This document shows positions 41,645-50,140 of a DNA stretch of 64,000 bases, in pieces. A program made the position numbers and the translations under genes. The DNA lies in the NCBI RefSeq assembly GCF_028994775.1, contig NZ_JAJQMN010000018.1, forward strand, positions 29,036 through 93,035, written 5' to 3'. This DNA is from Promicromonospora iranensis (lineage in GTDB: Bacteria; Actinomycetota; Actinomycetes; Actinomycetales; Cellulomonadaceae). A model generated the notes under the pieces. That model worked only from the letters and a program-made list of their open reading frames with translations, ran no database searches and had not been told where the DNA came from. Every line of letters begins with the position of its first letter. Within the stretch, counting starts at the first letter, position 1.

Positions 41645-43008
41645 GCCTCGACGGCGCCCGCCTTGCGCTCCAGCACCGAGCGCTCGGCGGCGTTCCCGCA
41701 CAGCTCGGCCGCGCGCAGGTACTCGCCCCGGGCCTCGGCGGTGCGCCCGAGCCGCGCGAGCAGCTCGCCGCGCACGCCGGGCAGCAGGTGCGAGCCCGCG
41801 AGCGCGCCCTGGTCCACCAGGGCGTCCACCACCTGCAGCCCGAGGGCGGGGCCGCGCGCCATCGCGACCGCCACCGCGCGGTTCAGGTCCACCACCGGCG
41901 AGGGAGCCAGGCGGCCGAGCGCCTCGTAGAGCACGACGATCCGCTCCCAGTCCGTCTCGGCCACCGAGCGCGCCACCGCGTGACACTCCGCGATCGCCGC
42001 CTGCAAGGCGTACACCCCCATGCCGGACGGCCCGGTGGCCCGCCGCAGCGCGGCCCTGCCCCGGATGATCGCCGCCCGGTCCCACCGGCGCCGGTCCTGG
42101 TCCTCCAGGAGCACCGGCTCCCCCGCCGGCCCCACCCGGGCCGGAAACCGCGCTGCGGTCAGCTCGAGCAGAGCGAGCAAGCCGAACGTCTCCGGCTCGG
42201 GCGCGTGCCTGGCGAGCACGCGGGTCAGGCGCACGGCCTCACGGGCCAGGTCGTGCCGGATCCAGTCGTCCCCCGACGTCGCCGAGGAGCCTTCCGTGAA
42301 GATGACGTACAGCACGCCGCGCACCGACGAGAGCCGGGCGGCCCGGTCCGCGCCGTCGGGCAGCTCGAAGGGGACCTGCGCCGCGGCGATGGTCTTCTTG
42401 GCGCGCGTGATGCGCGCCTGCACCGTCGCTACCGGCACGAGGAACGCGCGCGCGATCTCGTCGCTCGTCAGGCCGCCCACGACCCGCAGCGTCAGCGCGA
42501 TCTGCGCCTCCCTCGACAGCACGGGGTGGCAGGCCACGAACATGAGGGCGAGCACGTCGTCCTCGATCCGGTCCGGGTCGAAGGCGGCCGGGTCAGAACC
42601 CAGCTCACCTGCGACGATGCCCGTGGGGGACGCCGCTGACGGACCACCGGCGCCCGACGTCGCCTCCCCCTCGGCCAGGCCGTGCGCGAGCGCCGCGTAG
42701 CGTTCGTCCCGTCCGGCCCGGCGCCGGTAGGCGTCGATCGCCCGGCGTCGGGCCGTCGCGATCAACCAGGCCGCGGGATCGCGGGGCGTCCCGTCGCGTG
42801 GCCAGGAGACGAGCGCCGCGGCGAGCGCCTCCTGGGCCACGTCCTCGGCGAGCGCGAAGTCGCGGGTGTAACGGGTGAGCGCGCCCACGATGTGCGCGGA
42901 CTCGATCCGCCAGACCGCCTCGACGGCCCGCCGCGCGGCGTCCTCGCCGGTCAGAGCTGACCCGGTCAGAGCTGGCCCGGTCAGTTCTGGCCGGTCGACT
43001 CGCGCCAC
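41641..43008 (-). CDS. ECF42-type RNA polymerase sigma factor (copy 2)
   Basis: A 455-residue ECF sigma factor, the same length as the copy at 9320-10687. Region 2 includes DFALAEDVAQEALAAALVSW and PAAWLIATARRRAIDAYRRR; region 4 includes LTLRVVGGLTSDEIARAFLV and QARITRAKKTI. The long helical C-terminal extension (LLPGVRGELLARLGRTAEAR is TPR-like) marks ECF42. A GTG start at VARVDRPELT, with AAGGAG 5 nt upstream, overlaps the last 28 nt of the DGPF gene in another frame, as expected for coupled translation. The spacer between regions 2 and 4 is longer than in copy 1. Confidence 0.87.
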   Translation of the reverse strand: MARVDRPELTGPALTGSALTGEDAARRAVEAVWRIESAHIVGALTRYTRDFALAEDVAQEALAAALVSWPRDGTPRDPAAWLIATARRRAIDAYRRRAGRDERYAALAHGLAEGEATSGAGGPSAASPTGIVAGELGSDPAAFDPDRIEDDVLALMFVACHPVLSREAQIALTLRVVGGLTSDEIARAFLVPVATVQARITRAKKTIAAAQVPFELPDGADRAARLSSVRGVLYVIFTEGSSATSGDDWIRHDLAREAVRLTRVLARHAPEPETFGLLALLELTAARFPARVGPAGEPVLLEDQDRRRWDRAAIIRGRAALRRATGPSGMGVYALQAAIAECHAVARSVAETDWERIVVLYEALGRLAPSPVVDLNRAVAVAMARGPALGLQVVDALVDQGALAGSHLLPGVRGELLARLGRTAEARGEYLRAAELCGNAAERSVLERKAGAVEA

Positions 43009-43403
43009 GCGCGCTCCTTCTGGACGTACTCGTTGTCCTGGGGGAAGTCCTCCATCTGCTGGACGCGCCGGATCTCCAGCTTGCTCCCCGGCCCGGCGAG
43101 CGGTGCCCGCTTGGCCCACTCGACGGCTTCCTCCCGCGATGCGACGTCGACGATCCAGAAGCCGTTGAACAGCTCCTTGGTCTCGCCGTAGGGGCCGTCG
43201 GTCACGACGGGCGTCTCGGACGAGTAGTCGACGACGACGGAGTCGGTCTCGTCCGCGAGGCCCTCACCGGCGACGAGCACACCCGCCTGGACCATGTCCT
43301 CGTTGAACTTGCCCATGTCGTTCATGATCTTCTCGAAGTCCATGTTCTCGTAGACGGCCTTCGTCTCGTCGGTCGAGCGCATGATCAGCATGTACTTCGG
43401 CAT
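42981..43403 (-). CDS. DGPF-domain (YCII-related) protein paired with ECF42 (copy 2)
   Basis: A 140-residue YCII-like protein. MPKYMLIMRSTDETKAVYEN opens the fold and VVTDGPYGETKELFNGFWIVD carries the motif as DGPY, not DGPF, followed by the conserved ETKE. The ATG has AGGAGAAGAG upstream. Its 3' end overlaps the sigma-factor start by 28 nt. Like copy 1 it is preceded by an ECF42-type promoter, so both modules may answer to one or both sigma factors. The role of these proteins is unknown. Confidence 0.87.
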   Translation of the reverse strand: MPKYMLIMRSTDETKAVYENMDFEKIMNDMGKFNEDMVQAGVLVAGEGLADETDSVVVDYSSETPVVTDGPYGETKELFNGFWIVDVASREEAVEWAKRAPLAGPGSKLEIRRVQQMEDFPQDNEYVQKERAWRESTGQN

Positions 43404-43455
43404 GGTCTCTTCTCCTGTTGTTCCGGGCCCCCTGATGGGACCTTCTCACCCTCAG

Positions 43456-43482
43456 GTCGAACGGGAAACCGCTCGATCGACA
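43456..43482 (-). promoter_or_regulatory. Predicted ECF42-dependent promoter of DGPF/sigma module 2
   Basis: On the minus strand, TGTCGA (43482-43477), a 17-nt spacer ending TTTCCCGTT and CGAC (43459-43456) give an exact match to the recalled ECF42 consensus. The element shares spacer length and the CCCGTT-CG[A/T]C core with the promoter of module 1. Confidence 0.65.
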
Positions 43483-43593
43483 CAACCCGGATATTCCCTG
43501 AACGAATGCATGTCGAAGCATGGAGCAGGGGTTCTGCGCGTCACACACGCACGGCTTGCCACGTGCGCGGAACGTGCGGAACCCTTGAGTCTC

Positions 43594-45624
43594 ATGACGC
43601 TCGAATCGATTGAGCCCGTGGGGGCCGATGCCCCCACGGCATCCGGCAAGTCCCCTCGGCGCCGCCAGACCTCGAAGCCCGCGAACTCGGGTCCGGTGAA
43701 GGGACATACGTCGAGCGACGGCGCTTCCCCGCGTGCCTGGGACGGACGCAGCAAGTTCCCGCACATCGGCGAGTACGGGTTCCTCTCGGACTGCGAGACC
43801 AACGCACTGATCGCGCCGTCGGGCAGCGTCGAGTGGATGTGCGTGCCCCGACCCGACTCACCCAGCATCTTCGCCAAGATCCTCGACCGGGGAGCCGGCT
43901 ACTTCCGGGTGGGCCCGCACGGGGTGCGCGTGCCCGTCGCGCGCCGCTACCTGCCCGGCACGCTCATCCTCGAGACCACGTGGCAGACACCGACCGGCTG
44001 GCTCGTGGTGCGTGACGCGATGCTGATGGGTCCGTGGCACGACCTCGAGTCGCGCTCGGGCACGCACCGCCGCACCCCCACCGACGACGACGCCGAGCAC
44101 ATCCTGATGCGCACCATCAAGTGCGTCTCGGGCACGGTGGACCTCGACGTCGTGTGCGAGCCCCGCCCGGACTACGCCCGGTCCGACGTGGACTGGGAGT
44201 ACGAGAACAGCGGGTACTCGTCGGTCGTGGCGCGTATCGGCGACTCCAACCCCGACCTGCACCTGAGCTCCAGCCTGCGGTTCGGGCTGGAGGGCAAGCG
44301 CGCCACCGCGCGCACGCGGATGACGGAGGGCGCGACGCACTTCGTCGCGATGTCGTGGGGCTCGCAGAGCGCGCCGACGACGTACGCGGGCGCCCTGGAC
44401 GCGATGTGGCGCACCGAGCGGTTCTGGCGCGACTGGATCACGCAGGGCCAGTTCCCCGACCACCCGTGGCGCGCCTACCTCCAGCGGTCGGCGCTCACCC
44501 TGAAGGGGCTCACCTACTCGCCCACGGGCGCGCTGATCGCCGCCGCGACGACGTCCCTGCCCGAGACCCCGGGCGGCGAGCGCAACTGGGACTACCGGTA
44601 CGCATGGATCCGCGACTCGACGTTCGCGCTCTGGGGCCTGTACACGCTCGGCCTGGAACGTGAGGCGAACGACTTCTTCGCGTTCATCCAGGACGTCTGT
44701 CGCGACAACCGGCAGCTCCAGATCATGTACGGCGTGGGCGGTGAGGAGACCCTGGAGGAGTTCGAGCTGCCGCACCTGTCGGGCTACGAGGGCGCGCAGC
44801 CCGTCCGTGTCGGCAACGCCGCGTACGACCAGCGGCAGCACGACGTGTGGGGCGCGGTGCTGGACTCCGTGTGGCTGCACGCCAAGTCGCGCGACCAGCT
44901 GCCCGAGTCGCTGTGGCCCATCCTCAAGCGGCAGGTCGAGGAGGCGGCGAAGCACTGGCACGAGCCCGACCGGGGCATCTGGGAGGTGCGCGGCGAGCCG
45001 CAGCACTTCACCAGCTCCAAGCTCATGTGCTGGGTCGCGATGGACCGCGGCGCCAAGCTCGCGCGGCTGTACGACGAGCCCGACTACGCCCAGTCGTGGC
45101 AGAAGATCGCCGACGAGATCGCCGACGACATCTGCACCAAGGGTGTGGACGAGCGCGGCGTGTTCACCCAGCGGTACGGCGACCCGGCGCTCGACGCCTC
45201 GCTCCTGCTCGTGCCGCTGCTGCGGTTCCTGCCGCCGGACGACCACCGCGTCAAGGCGACGGTGCTGGCGATCGCGGACGAGCTCACCGAGGACGGCCTG
45301 GTCCTGCGCTACCGCACGGAGGAGACCGACGACGGCTTGCAGGGCGAGGAGGGCACCTTCACCATCTGCTCGTTCTGGCTCGTGTCGGCGCTGGTCGAGA
45401 TCGGTGAGGTGGAGCGCGCCAAGGCACTGTGCGAGCGGCTGCTCGGCTACGCGTCGTCGCTCAACCTCTACGCCGAGGAGATCGAGCCGGGCAGCGGCCG
45501 GCACCTGGGGAACTTCCCGCAGGCGTTCACGCACCTGGCACTGATCAACGCCGTGATGCACGTGATCAAGGCGGAGAACGGCGAGGCGGAGAAGGGCTAC
45601 TTCGGAGTCACCCGCCCGGTCTGA
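43594..45624 (+). CDS. GH15-family glycosidase (trehalase-like)
   Basis: A 676-residue glycoside hydrolase family 15 protein. After a basic disordered N-terminus (about 1-50) the core begins FPHIGEYGFLSDCETNALIAPSGSVEWMCVP, a trehalase/glucoamylase N-domain signature; the (alpha/alpha)6 barrel includes NWDYRYAWIRDSTFALWGLY and GVGGEETLEEFELPHLSGY. GEEGTFTICSFWLV carries the probable catalytic base and LEEFELPHL the probable acid, by analogy with GH15. Mycobacterial relatives are acid trehalases, so intracellular trehalose hydrolysis is favoured over starch hydrolysis; there is no signal peptide. The ATG at MTLESIEPV is used; no start has a strong ribosome site. Its 3' end is a strong hairpin. 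Confidence 0.82.
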   Translation: MTLESIEPVGADAPTASGKSPRRRQTSKPANSGPVKGHTSSDGASPRAWDGRSKFPHIGEYGFLSDCETNALIAPSGSVEWMCVPRPDSPSIFAKILDRGAGYFRVGPHGVRVPVARRYLPGTLILETTWQTPTGWLVVRDAMLMGPWHDLESRSGTHRRTPTDDDAEHILMRTIKCVSGTVDLDVVCEPRPDYARSDVDWEYENSGYSSVVARIGDSNPDLHLSSSLRFGLEGKRATARTRMTEGATHFVAMSWGSQSAPTTYAGALDAMWRTERFWRDWITQGQFPDHPWRAYLQRSALTLKGLTYSPTGALIAAATTSLPETPGGERNWDYRYAWIRDSTFALWGLYTLGLEREANDFFAFIQDVCRDNRQLQIMYGVGGEETLEEFELPHLSGYEGAQPVRVGNAAYDQRQHDVWGAVLDSVWLHAKSRDQLPESLWPILKRQVEEAAKHWHEPDRGIWEVRGEPQHFTSSKLMCWVAMDRGAKLARLYDEPDYAQSWQKIADEIADDICTKGVDERGVFTQRYGDPALDASLLLVPLLRFLPPDDHRVKATVLAIADELTEDGLVLRYRTEETDDGLQGEEGTFTICSFWLVSALVEIGEVERAKALCERLLGYASSLNLYAEEIEPGSGRHLGNFPQAFTHLALINAVMHVIKAENGEAEKGYFGVTRPV

Positions 45625-45662
45625 CCTTCCGCGCCTGCCCGGCCCCGGTGGTCGGGCCTGTC

Positions 45663-45714
45663 CCCGGTGGTCGGGCCTGTCGAGACCCAGTTCTCGACAG
45701 GCTCGACCACCGGG
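45663..45714. terminator. Strong hairpin terminator built from a common actinobacterial palindrome
   Basis: A 23-bp stem with a single mismatch, arms 45663-45685 and 45692-45714, closes a 6-nt loop and is followed by ATCTTTCTTTC. The core GGTGGTCGAGCCTGTCGAGA-type sequence is one I recognise as a recurrent intergenic palindrome in actinobacteria. A tandem partial copy of the left arm (CCCCGGTGGTCGGGCCTGTC) lies directly upstream at 45643-45662. Confidence 0.8.
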
Positions 45715-45770
45715 ATCTTTCTTTCGGGGACCCCTTGCGCCGTTTGGCTAATAGGCGTAGCTTTCTGGCT

Positions 45771-46673
45771 ATGACGAACAACCAGAGCGAACCGCTCGCC
45801 TTCCTTGCCCGACCCGAGGGCAACATCGCCTACAGCGACACGGGCGCGGGACCGCTCGTCGTCGCCGTCCCGGGCATGGGTGACCTCCGGTCCACCTACG
45901 ACGACGTCGTACCCGCGCTCGTCGCCGCCGGCTACCGCGTGGTCGTCGCCGACCTGCGCGGCCACGGCGACTCGGACACCACGTTCCGCACGCACGGCGA
46001 CGACGCCACCGGCTCGGACCTCGTCGCGCTCGTCGAGCACCTCGGTGCGGGCCCCGCCGTGCTGGTCGGCAACTCGATGGGCGCCTCCGCCTCCGCCTGG
46101 GCCGCCGCAGAGCGCCCCGACCTGGTGCGAGGCCTCGTCCTGCTCAGCCCCTACCTGCGCCAGCCGGGCTCCCCGGGCCTGCAGAAGGTCATGGGCGTCG
46201 CCTACCGGGTGCTCTTCGCCCGGCCCTGGGGCGCCGCGTTCTGGAGCTCCTTCTACTCCTCGATCTCGAAGGGCCGCCGCTCGCCCCGGCACGCGGAGCA
46301 CGTCGCCGCGATCCGCCGGAGCATGAGCGAACCGGGTCGGCTGCGCTCCTTCCGCGACCTCGCGATCGCCCTCGACCACTCGGTCGTCGAGGCGCGGCTG
46401 CCCGCGGTCAAGGCTCCGGCCCTCGCGCTGGTCGGCTCCGTCGACCCCGACTTCTCCGACCCCGCCGCGGAGCTCGCCTGGATCACCGGCGCGATCGACG
46501 CCCGCGGCGTCCTGGTCCCCGACGTGGGCCACTACCCGCAGCACCAGGCGCCCGACGTCGTCGTGCCCGCGGTGCTCGAGTTCCTGGCCGCTCTCCCGGC
46601 GCCGCCCGCCACCGCCGGCGGCACCGCCACCGACACGGCCGCGCAGGCCGGGGACGGCGGTCAGCGTGCCTAG
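45771..46673 (+). CDS. Alpha/beta hydrolase
   Basis: A 300-residue alpha/beta hydrolase. The oxyanion and nucleophile regions are VVAVPGMGDLRSTYDDVVPAL and LVGNSMGASASAWAA, with Ser in GNSMGA as nucleophile; Asp in VGSVDPDFSDPA and His in DVGHYPQHQAPDVV complete the triad. The last about 30 residues (PATAGGTATDTAAQ) are disordered. No substrate is evident. A TetR gene follows with an 8-nt overlap, suggesting a three-gene operon (hydrolase, TetR, membrane protein). The ATG is preceded only by a weak site. Confidence 0.85.
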   Translation: MTNNQSEPLAFLARPEGNIAYSDTGAGPLVVAVPGMGDLRSTYDDVVPALVAAGYRVVVADLRGHGDSDTTFRTHGDDATGSDLVALVEHLGAGPAVLVGNSMGASASAWAAAERPDLVRGLVLLSPYLRQPGSPGLQKVMGVAYRVLFARPWGAAFWSSFYSSISKGRRSPRHAEHVAAIRRSMSEPGRLRSFRDLAIALDHSVVEARLPAVKAPALALVGSVDPDFSDPAAELAWITGAIDARGVLVPDVGHYPQHQAPDVVVPAVLEFLAALPAPPATAGGTATDTAAQAGDGGQRA

Positions 46674-47292
46674 GGCAGGCCTGTCCCCTGACGCTGTCGT
46701 GCGCCTGGCGATCGAGGTGGTGGACGCGGGCGGACCCACCGGCTTCGCCGACCTGACGCTCGCGAAGATCGCCGCGAAGGCCGGAGTCGCCGCCCCCAGC
46801 CTCTACAAGCACGTGGGCTCGCTGGCCGACCTCCGGCGCGAGGTCACGGTGATCGCCGTCCGGGAGCTCACGGCGGTGGCGACCTCGGCGACGGTGGGCC
46901 GCGCGGGGGCCGAGGCCCTCCGGGAGCTGGCGACCGCTTGGCGCACCTACGCCCTCGACCACCCCGGGCGGTACGCGGCGACGCAGATCGGCCCGGACCC
47001 GGACGACCCCGCCGACGCCACGCTCCGCGACGCGGCGGCTGAGAGCGTCCAGGTGGTCGTCGCCGTCCTGCGCGGCTTCGGCCTGCCGGACGACCGGGTG
47101 ATCGACGCCGTCCGGGCGGTCCGCGCCGGCGTGCACGGCTTCGTGACCCTGGAGCTCGGCGGCGGCTTCCGCATGCGGGAGGACGTCGACCAGAGCTTCA
47201 CCGTGCTGCTCGACATGCTCGTGGCGGGAGTCGCCGCGCTCGCGCCGTCCGCCGCACCACCGGGCGACACCGCCACGGGGAGCCGGCCATGA
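46666..47292 (+). CDS. TetR-family regulator with WHG-type C-terminal domain
   Basis: A 208-residue TetR regulator. The helix-turn-helix ADLTLAKIAAKAGVAAPSLYKHVGSLADL spans about residues 27-55, and the ligand domain has AVRAGVHGFVTLELGGGFRM, typical of the TetR WHG branch (PF13305-like). The GTG start overlaps the hydrolase stop by 8 nt, and its own stop overlaps the next ATG (ATGA). It likely represses the operon in which it sits. The ligand is unknown. Confidence 0.87.
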   Translation: MPRAGLSPDAVVRLAIEVVDAGGPTGFADLTLAKIAAKAGVAAPSLYKHVGSLADLRREVTVIAVRELTAVATSATVGRAGAEALRELATAWRTYALDHPGRYAATQIGPDPDDPADATLRDAAAESVQVVVAVLRGFGLPDDRVIDAVRAVRAGVHGFVTLELGGGFRMREDVDQSFTVLLDMLVAGVAALAPSAAPPGDTATGSRP

Positions 47293-47972
47293 CCACCGCC
47301 CGCTGGACCCGCGTCGCCTTCGTCGCCGCCGGTCTCTCGTTCCTCCTCTTCCCGCTGCTGCGGCCCTGGCCCGACGAGACGGCCGCCACGACCGAGCTCG
47401 CCACGGCCTTCGCATCCGACCGCTGGGTGGTGGCGCACCTGTGCGGGATCCTCGGCCTCGCCCTCCTCGCCCCCGCACTGCTGGGCCTGCGGACGGTCCT
47501 CGCCCAGGCCGGTCCGGCCGACGGCGGCGGCGGCGCCGCGTACAGGGCCGGTGCCGGCACCGTGACCTGGGCGCTCGTCACGGCATGGGTCGGCGCCGGT
47601 TGCGCGGCGCTCTACTTCGGTGCCGAGATCTTCGGTATCCGCACCATCGCGGAAGCCGCACTGCGGGACGACGACCTCGGGCTGCTCGCCGACGTCGAGG
47701 TGCTGCGCATGCAGCCGTGGGCCGTGACCCTGTTCGCAGCGGGACTGCTCCTGCTCGCGGCGGCCGGCGTGCTGCTCGCCGTCGCCCTGTGGCGCTCCGG
47801 CGCCCGGCCGAGGTGGGCCGGCGTGCCGCTCGCGATCGGCCTGGTGCTCCTGCTGCCGCAGTTCTTCGGCGGGCCGGAGGTGCGGATCACGCACGGGTTC
47901 CTCGTCGCGGCGGGTTGCGTGCTCGTCGCCCTGAGCGTGCGCGGCAGCTCGGAGCCCGGTCCGAGCCGCTAG
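47289..47972 (+). CDS. Hypothetical polytopic membrane protein
   Basis: A 227-residue protein with about six hydrophobic helices: VAFVAAGLSFLLFPLL, VAHLCGILGLALLAPALLGL, VTWALVTAWVGAGCAALYF, VTLFAAGLLLLAAAGVLLAVALW, VPLAIGLVLLLPQFF and HGFLVAAGCVLVALSV. No family signature was recognised. The ATG overlaps the TetR stop, so it is the third gene of the hydrolase/TetR operon and may be a transporter-like or regulatory membrane protein. Followed by a strong bidirectional terminator. Confidence 0.7.
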   Translation: MTTARWTRVAFVAAGLSFLLFPLLRPWPDETAATTELATAFASDRWVVAHLCGILGLALLAPALLGLRTVLAQAGPADGGGGAAYRAGAGTVTWALVTAWVGAGCAALYFGAEIFGIRTIAEAALRDDDLGLLADVEVLRMQPWAVTLFAAGLLLLAAAGVLLAVALWRSGARPRWAGVPLAIGLVLLLPQFFGGPEVRITHGFLVAAGCVLVALSVRGSSEPGPSR

Positions 47973-48008
47973 CTGCGGACGACTCGTTGTGGACAACGCT
48001 GTGGATAC

Positions 48009-48048
48009 GACAGAGGCGTGAGCCCCGGACGGGACTCACGCCTCTGTC
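48009..48048. terminator. Bidirectional intrinsic terminator
   Basis: A perfect 14-bp stem, GACAGAGGCGTGAG with CTCACGCCTCTGTC, closes a 12-nt loop, between two convergent genes. No T run is needed at this GC content. Confidence 0.8.
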
Positions 48049-48067
48049 GTCACAGCCGGCTGACGTG

Positions 48068-48964
48068 TCAGTCGCTGCCGAAGCTGCTGATGAGCGTCAC
48101 GAGACGCAGCAGCTCGAGGTACAGCCAGATCAGCGTCACCAGCAGGCCGAAGGCCGCCGCCCACGCCATCCTGGCCGGCACGCCCGCCTCGACACCACGC
48201 TTGATGGAGTCGAAGTCGACGATCAGGGACGCCGCGGCCAGGCCGACGGCGACCAGTCCGACGATCACGCCGATCGGACCGTTGCGCATGCCGAAGCCCT
48301 CCAGGACACCCGTCATCAGCAGCACGAAGTTGATCAGGCTGAAGAGGGCGTAACCCAGCAGGGCGAACATGAGCCAGCGAGTGAACTTGGGCGTCACCCG
48401 GACCTTGCCGCTCCGGAACAGGAACAGGCTCACCGCGAACACCGAGGCGGTACCGAGCACCGCCTGCCACACGGCGCCTTCGGCCATCTGGTTGAACATC
48501 AACGAGATCGCGCCGAGGAACGCACCCTCGAACACCGTGTAGGCCACGATGAGCGCGGGGCTCGGGTTGCGCTTGAAGGCGTTGACCAGGCCGAGGATCA
48601 GGCCGCCGACCAGACCGACGATCATGACCATGCCAAGCATCGGGCGGGGCACCAAGGTCCACGTCGCCGCGGCCACCACGACCAGGAGGGCGAGCAGCCC
48701 ACCGGTCTTGATGATCACGTCGTCGTAGGTCATGCGCCTGGTGTCCGCCGTGGTCGCGGACGGCGACTGGTACATCGCGTCGAGGTCCGACGCGTCGACC
48801 GGCTGACCCGCACCGTACTGGCCGTACTGGCCAGGCTGCGGCGCGGTGCCATATGCGGGACTCTGGTTGGGATAGGTGGCGGTGCCGCCGCGGCGTGCGC
48901 CAGCTGCACCGGTGCGACGGGGCTCACCGAAGACGTCGCTTCTCGAAAAGACGGGGTTGCTCAT
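48068..48964 (-). CDS. Bax inhibitor-1/YccA-family membrane protein
   Basis: A 298-residue membrane protein. The N-terminal about 80 residues are disordered and Gly-, Pro-, Gln- and Tyr-rich (YGTAPQPGQYGQYGAG), followed by seven hydrophobic helices from IIKTGGLLALLVVVAAATWTLV. The BI-1 signature appears in FVLLMTGVLEGFGMRNG and GLAAASLIVDFDSIKRGVEAG, whose Asp pair forms the pore/pH sensor of bacterial homologues. The Gly/Gln-rich extension is an actinobacterial addition. The ATG follows GGAGGAGC. It is convergent with the membrane protein gene and divergent from the ABC exporter pair. Confidence 0.9.
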   Translation of the reverse strand: MSNPVFSRSDVFGEPRRTGAAGARRGGTATYPNQSPAYGTAPQPGQYGQYGAGQPVDASDLDAMYQSPSATTADTRRMTYDDVIIKTGGLLALLVVVAAATWTLVPRPMLGMVMIVGLVGGLILGLVNAFKRNPSPALIVAYTVFEGAFLGAISLMFNQMAEGAVWQAVLGTASVFAVSLFLFRSGKVRVTPKFTRWLMFALLGYALFSLINFVLLMTGVLEGFGMRNGPIGVIVGLVAVGLAAASLIVDFDSIKRGVEAGVPARMAWAAAFGLLVTLIWLYLELLRLVTLISSFGSD

Positions 48965-49186
48965 CTGCTCCTCCTGGTCTGTCTGACCATCCTAGGGAAC
49001 GCTGGGAAGGCCTCAGGAGTTCCCGGGTCATACCTTCGGATGAACTGGGTCCGTCCAAGGGATGATCCGGGCCCGTTATGGGTGCGGTGGGCACCATCGG
49101 ATCCCTAGTCTCGTAGTAACCAGTCTTGTCGTGACCGACCAGTGACCGCAGAGGCCACCCCGGCGTGCCAGATGGAAGGGCAAGTA

Positions 49187-50140
49187 ATGATCGAGGCCAG
49201 AGGCCTGACGAAGAGGTACGGCGCGAAGACAGCCGTGGACGGTGTCACGTTCACCGTGCAGCCCGGCCAGGTGACGGGCTTCCTGGGCCCGAACGGCGCC
49301 GGCAAGTCGACCACCATGCGCATGATCGTGGGGCTCGACAGACCGACTTCCGGCACGGTCACCGTGAACGGAAAGCCGTACGCCGCGCACCGCCGTCCGC
49401 TCGCCGAGGTGGGCGCGCTGCTCGACGCGAAGGCGGTGCACACCGGGCGGACGGCGCGCAACCACCTGCTCGCCATGGCAGCCACCCATGGCATCCCGAC
49501 CAAGCGGGTCGACGAGGTGATCGAGCTCACAGGTCTGCGTCCCGTCGCCACCAAGCGGGTGGGCGGTTTCTCCCTCGGCATGGGCCAGCGCCTCGGTATC
49601 GCGGCGGCCCTGCTCGGCGACCCGCGCACGCTCATCCTCGACGAGCCCGTCAACGGGCTCGACCCCGAGGGTGTGCTCTGGGTCCGCAACATCGCGAAGT
49701 ACCTGGCGTCGGAGGGCCGCACGGTCTTCCTGTCCAGCCACCTGATGAGCGAGGTCGCCCTCACGGCCGACCACGTGCTCGTCATCGGCAAGGGCCGCAT
49801 CCTCGCCGACGCCCCGGTCTCCGAGATCGTCGACGGCGCCGAGCGCAAGCTCGTGCGGGTCCGGTCGCCGCAGGCCACGGAGCTCGCAGAGCTCCTCAAG
49901 GCCCAGGACGCCCAGGTGGACGGCGTCGAGCCGGGCCTGATCGAGGTCCGCGGCAGCACCGCGGCCGCGGTCGGCGAGCTCGCCGCCCTGTCGAGGATCG
50001 TGCTGCACGAGCTCACGCCCGTCGCGTCCACGCTCGAAGAGGCGTACATGTCGCTGACCGCCGATTCGGTGGAGTACCAGTCCGAGGGCATCGCGGGCCA
50101 CGCGGGCACGCAGTCCGATCTTGAGGGGAGCAAGGCATGA
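49187..50140 (+). CDS. ABC transporter ATP-binding protein (ABC-2 export type)
   Basis: A 317-residue ATPase. Walker A is GPNGAGKST (about residues 38-46), the signature is FSLGMGQR, and Walker B is LILDEPVNGLD with a His switch in SSHLMSEV. The C-terminal about 80 residues (KLVRVRSPQATELAELL) are the usual extension of antibiotic-type exporters. The ATG follows GGAAGGG. The downstream permease starts within its stop (ATGA), so they form a bicistronic exporter. Substrate unknown; the pair resembles small multidrug or bacitracin-like exporters. Confidence 0.9.
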   Translation: MIEARGLTKRYGAKTAVDGVTFTVQPGQVTGFLGPNGAGKSTTMRMIVGLDRPTSGTVTVNGKPYAAHRRPLAEVGALLDAKAVHTGRTARNHLLAMAATHGIPTKRVDEVIELTGLRPVATKRVGGFSLGMGQRLGIAAALLGDPRTLILDEPVNGLDPEGVLWVRNIAKYLASEGRTVFLSSHLMSEVALTADHVLVIGKGRILADAPVSEIVDGAERKLVRVRSPQATELAELLKAQDAQVDGVEPGLIEVRGSTAAAVGELAALSRIVLHELTPVASTLEEAYMSLTADSVEYQSEGIAGHAGTQSDLEGSKA

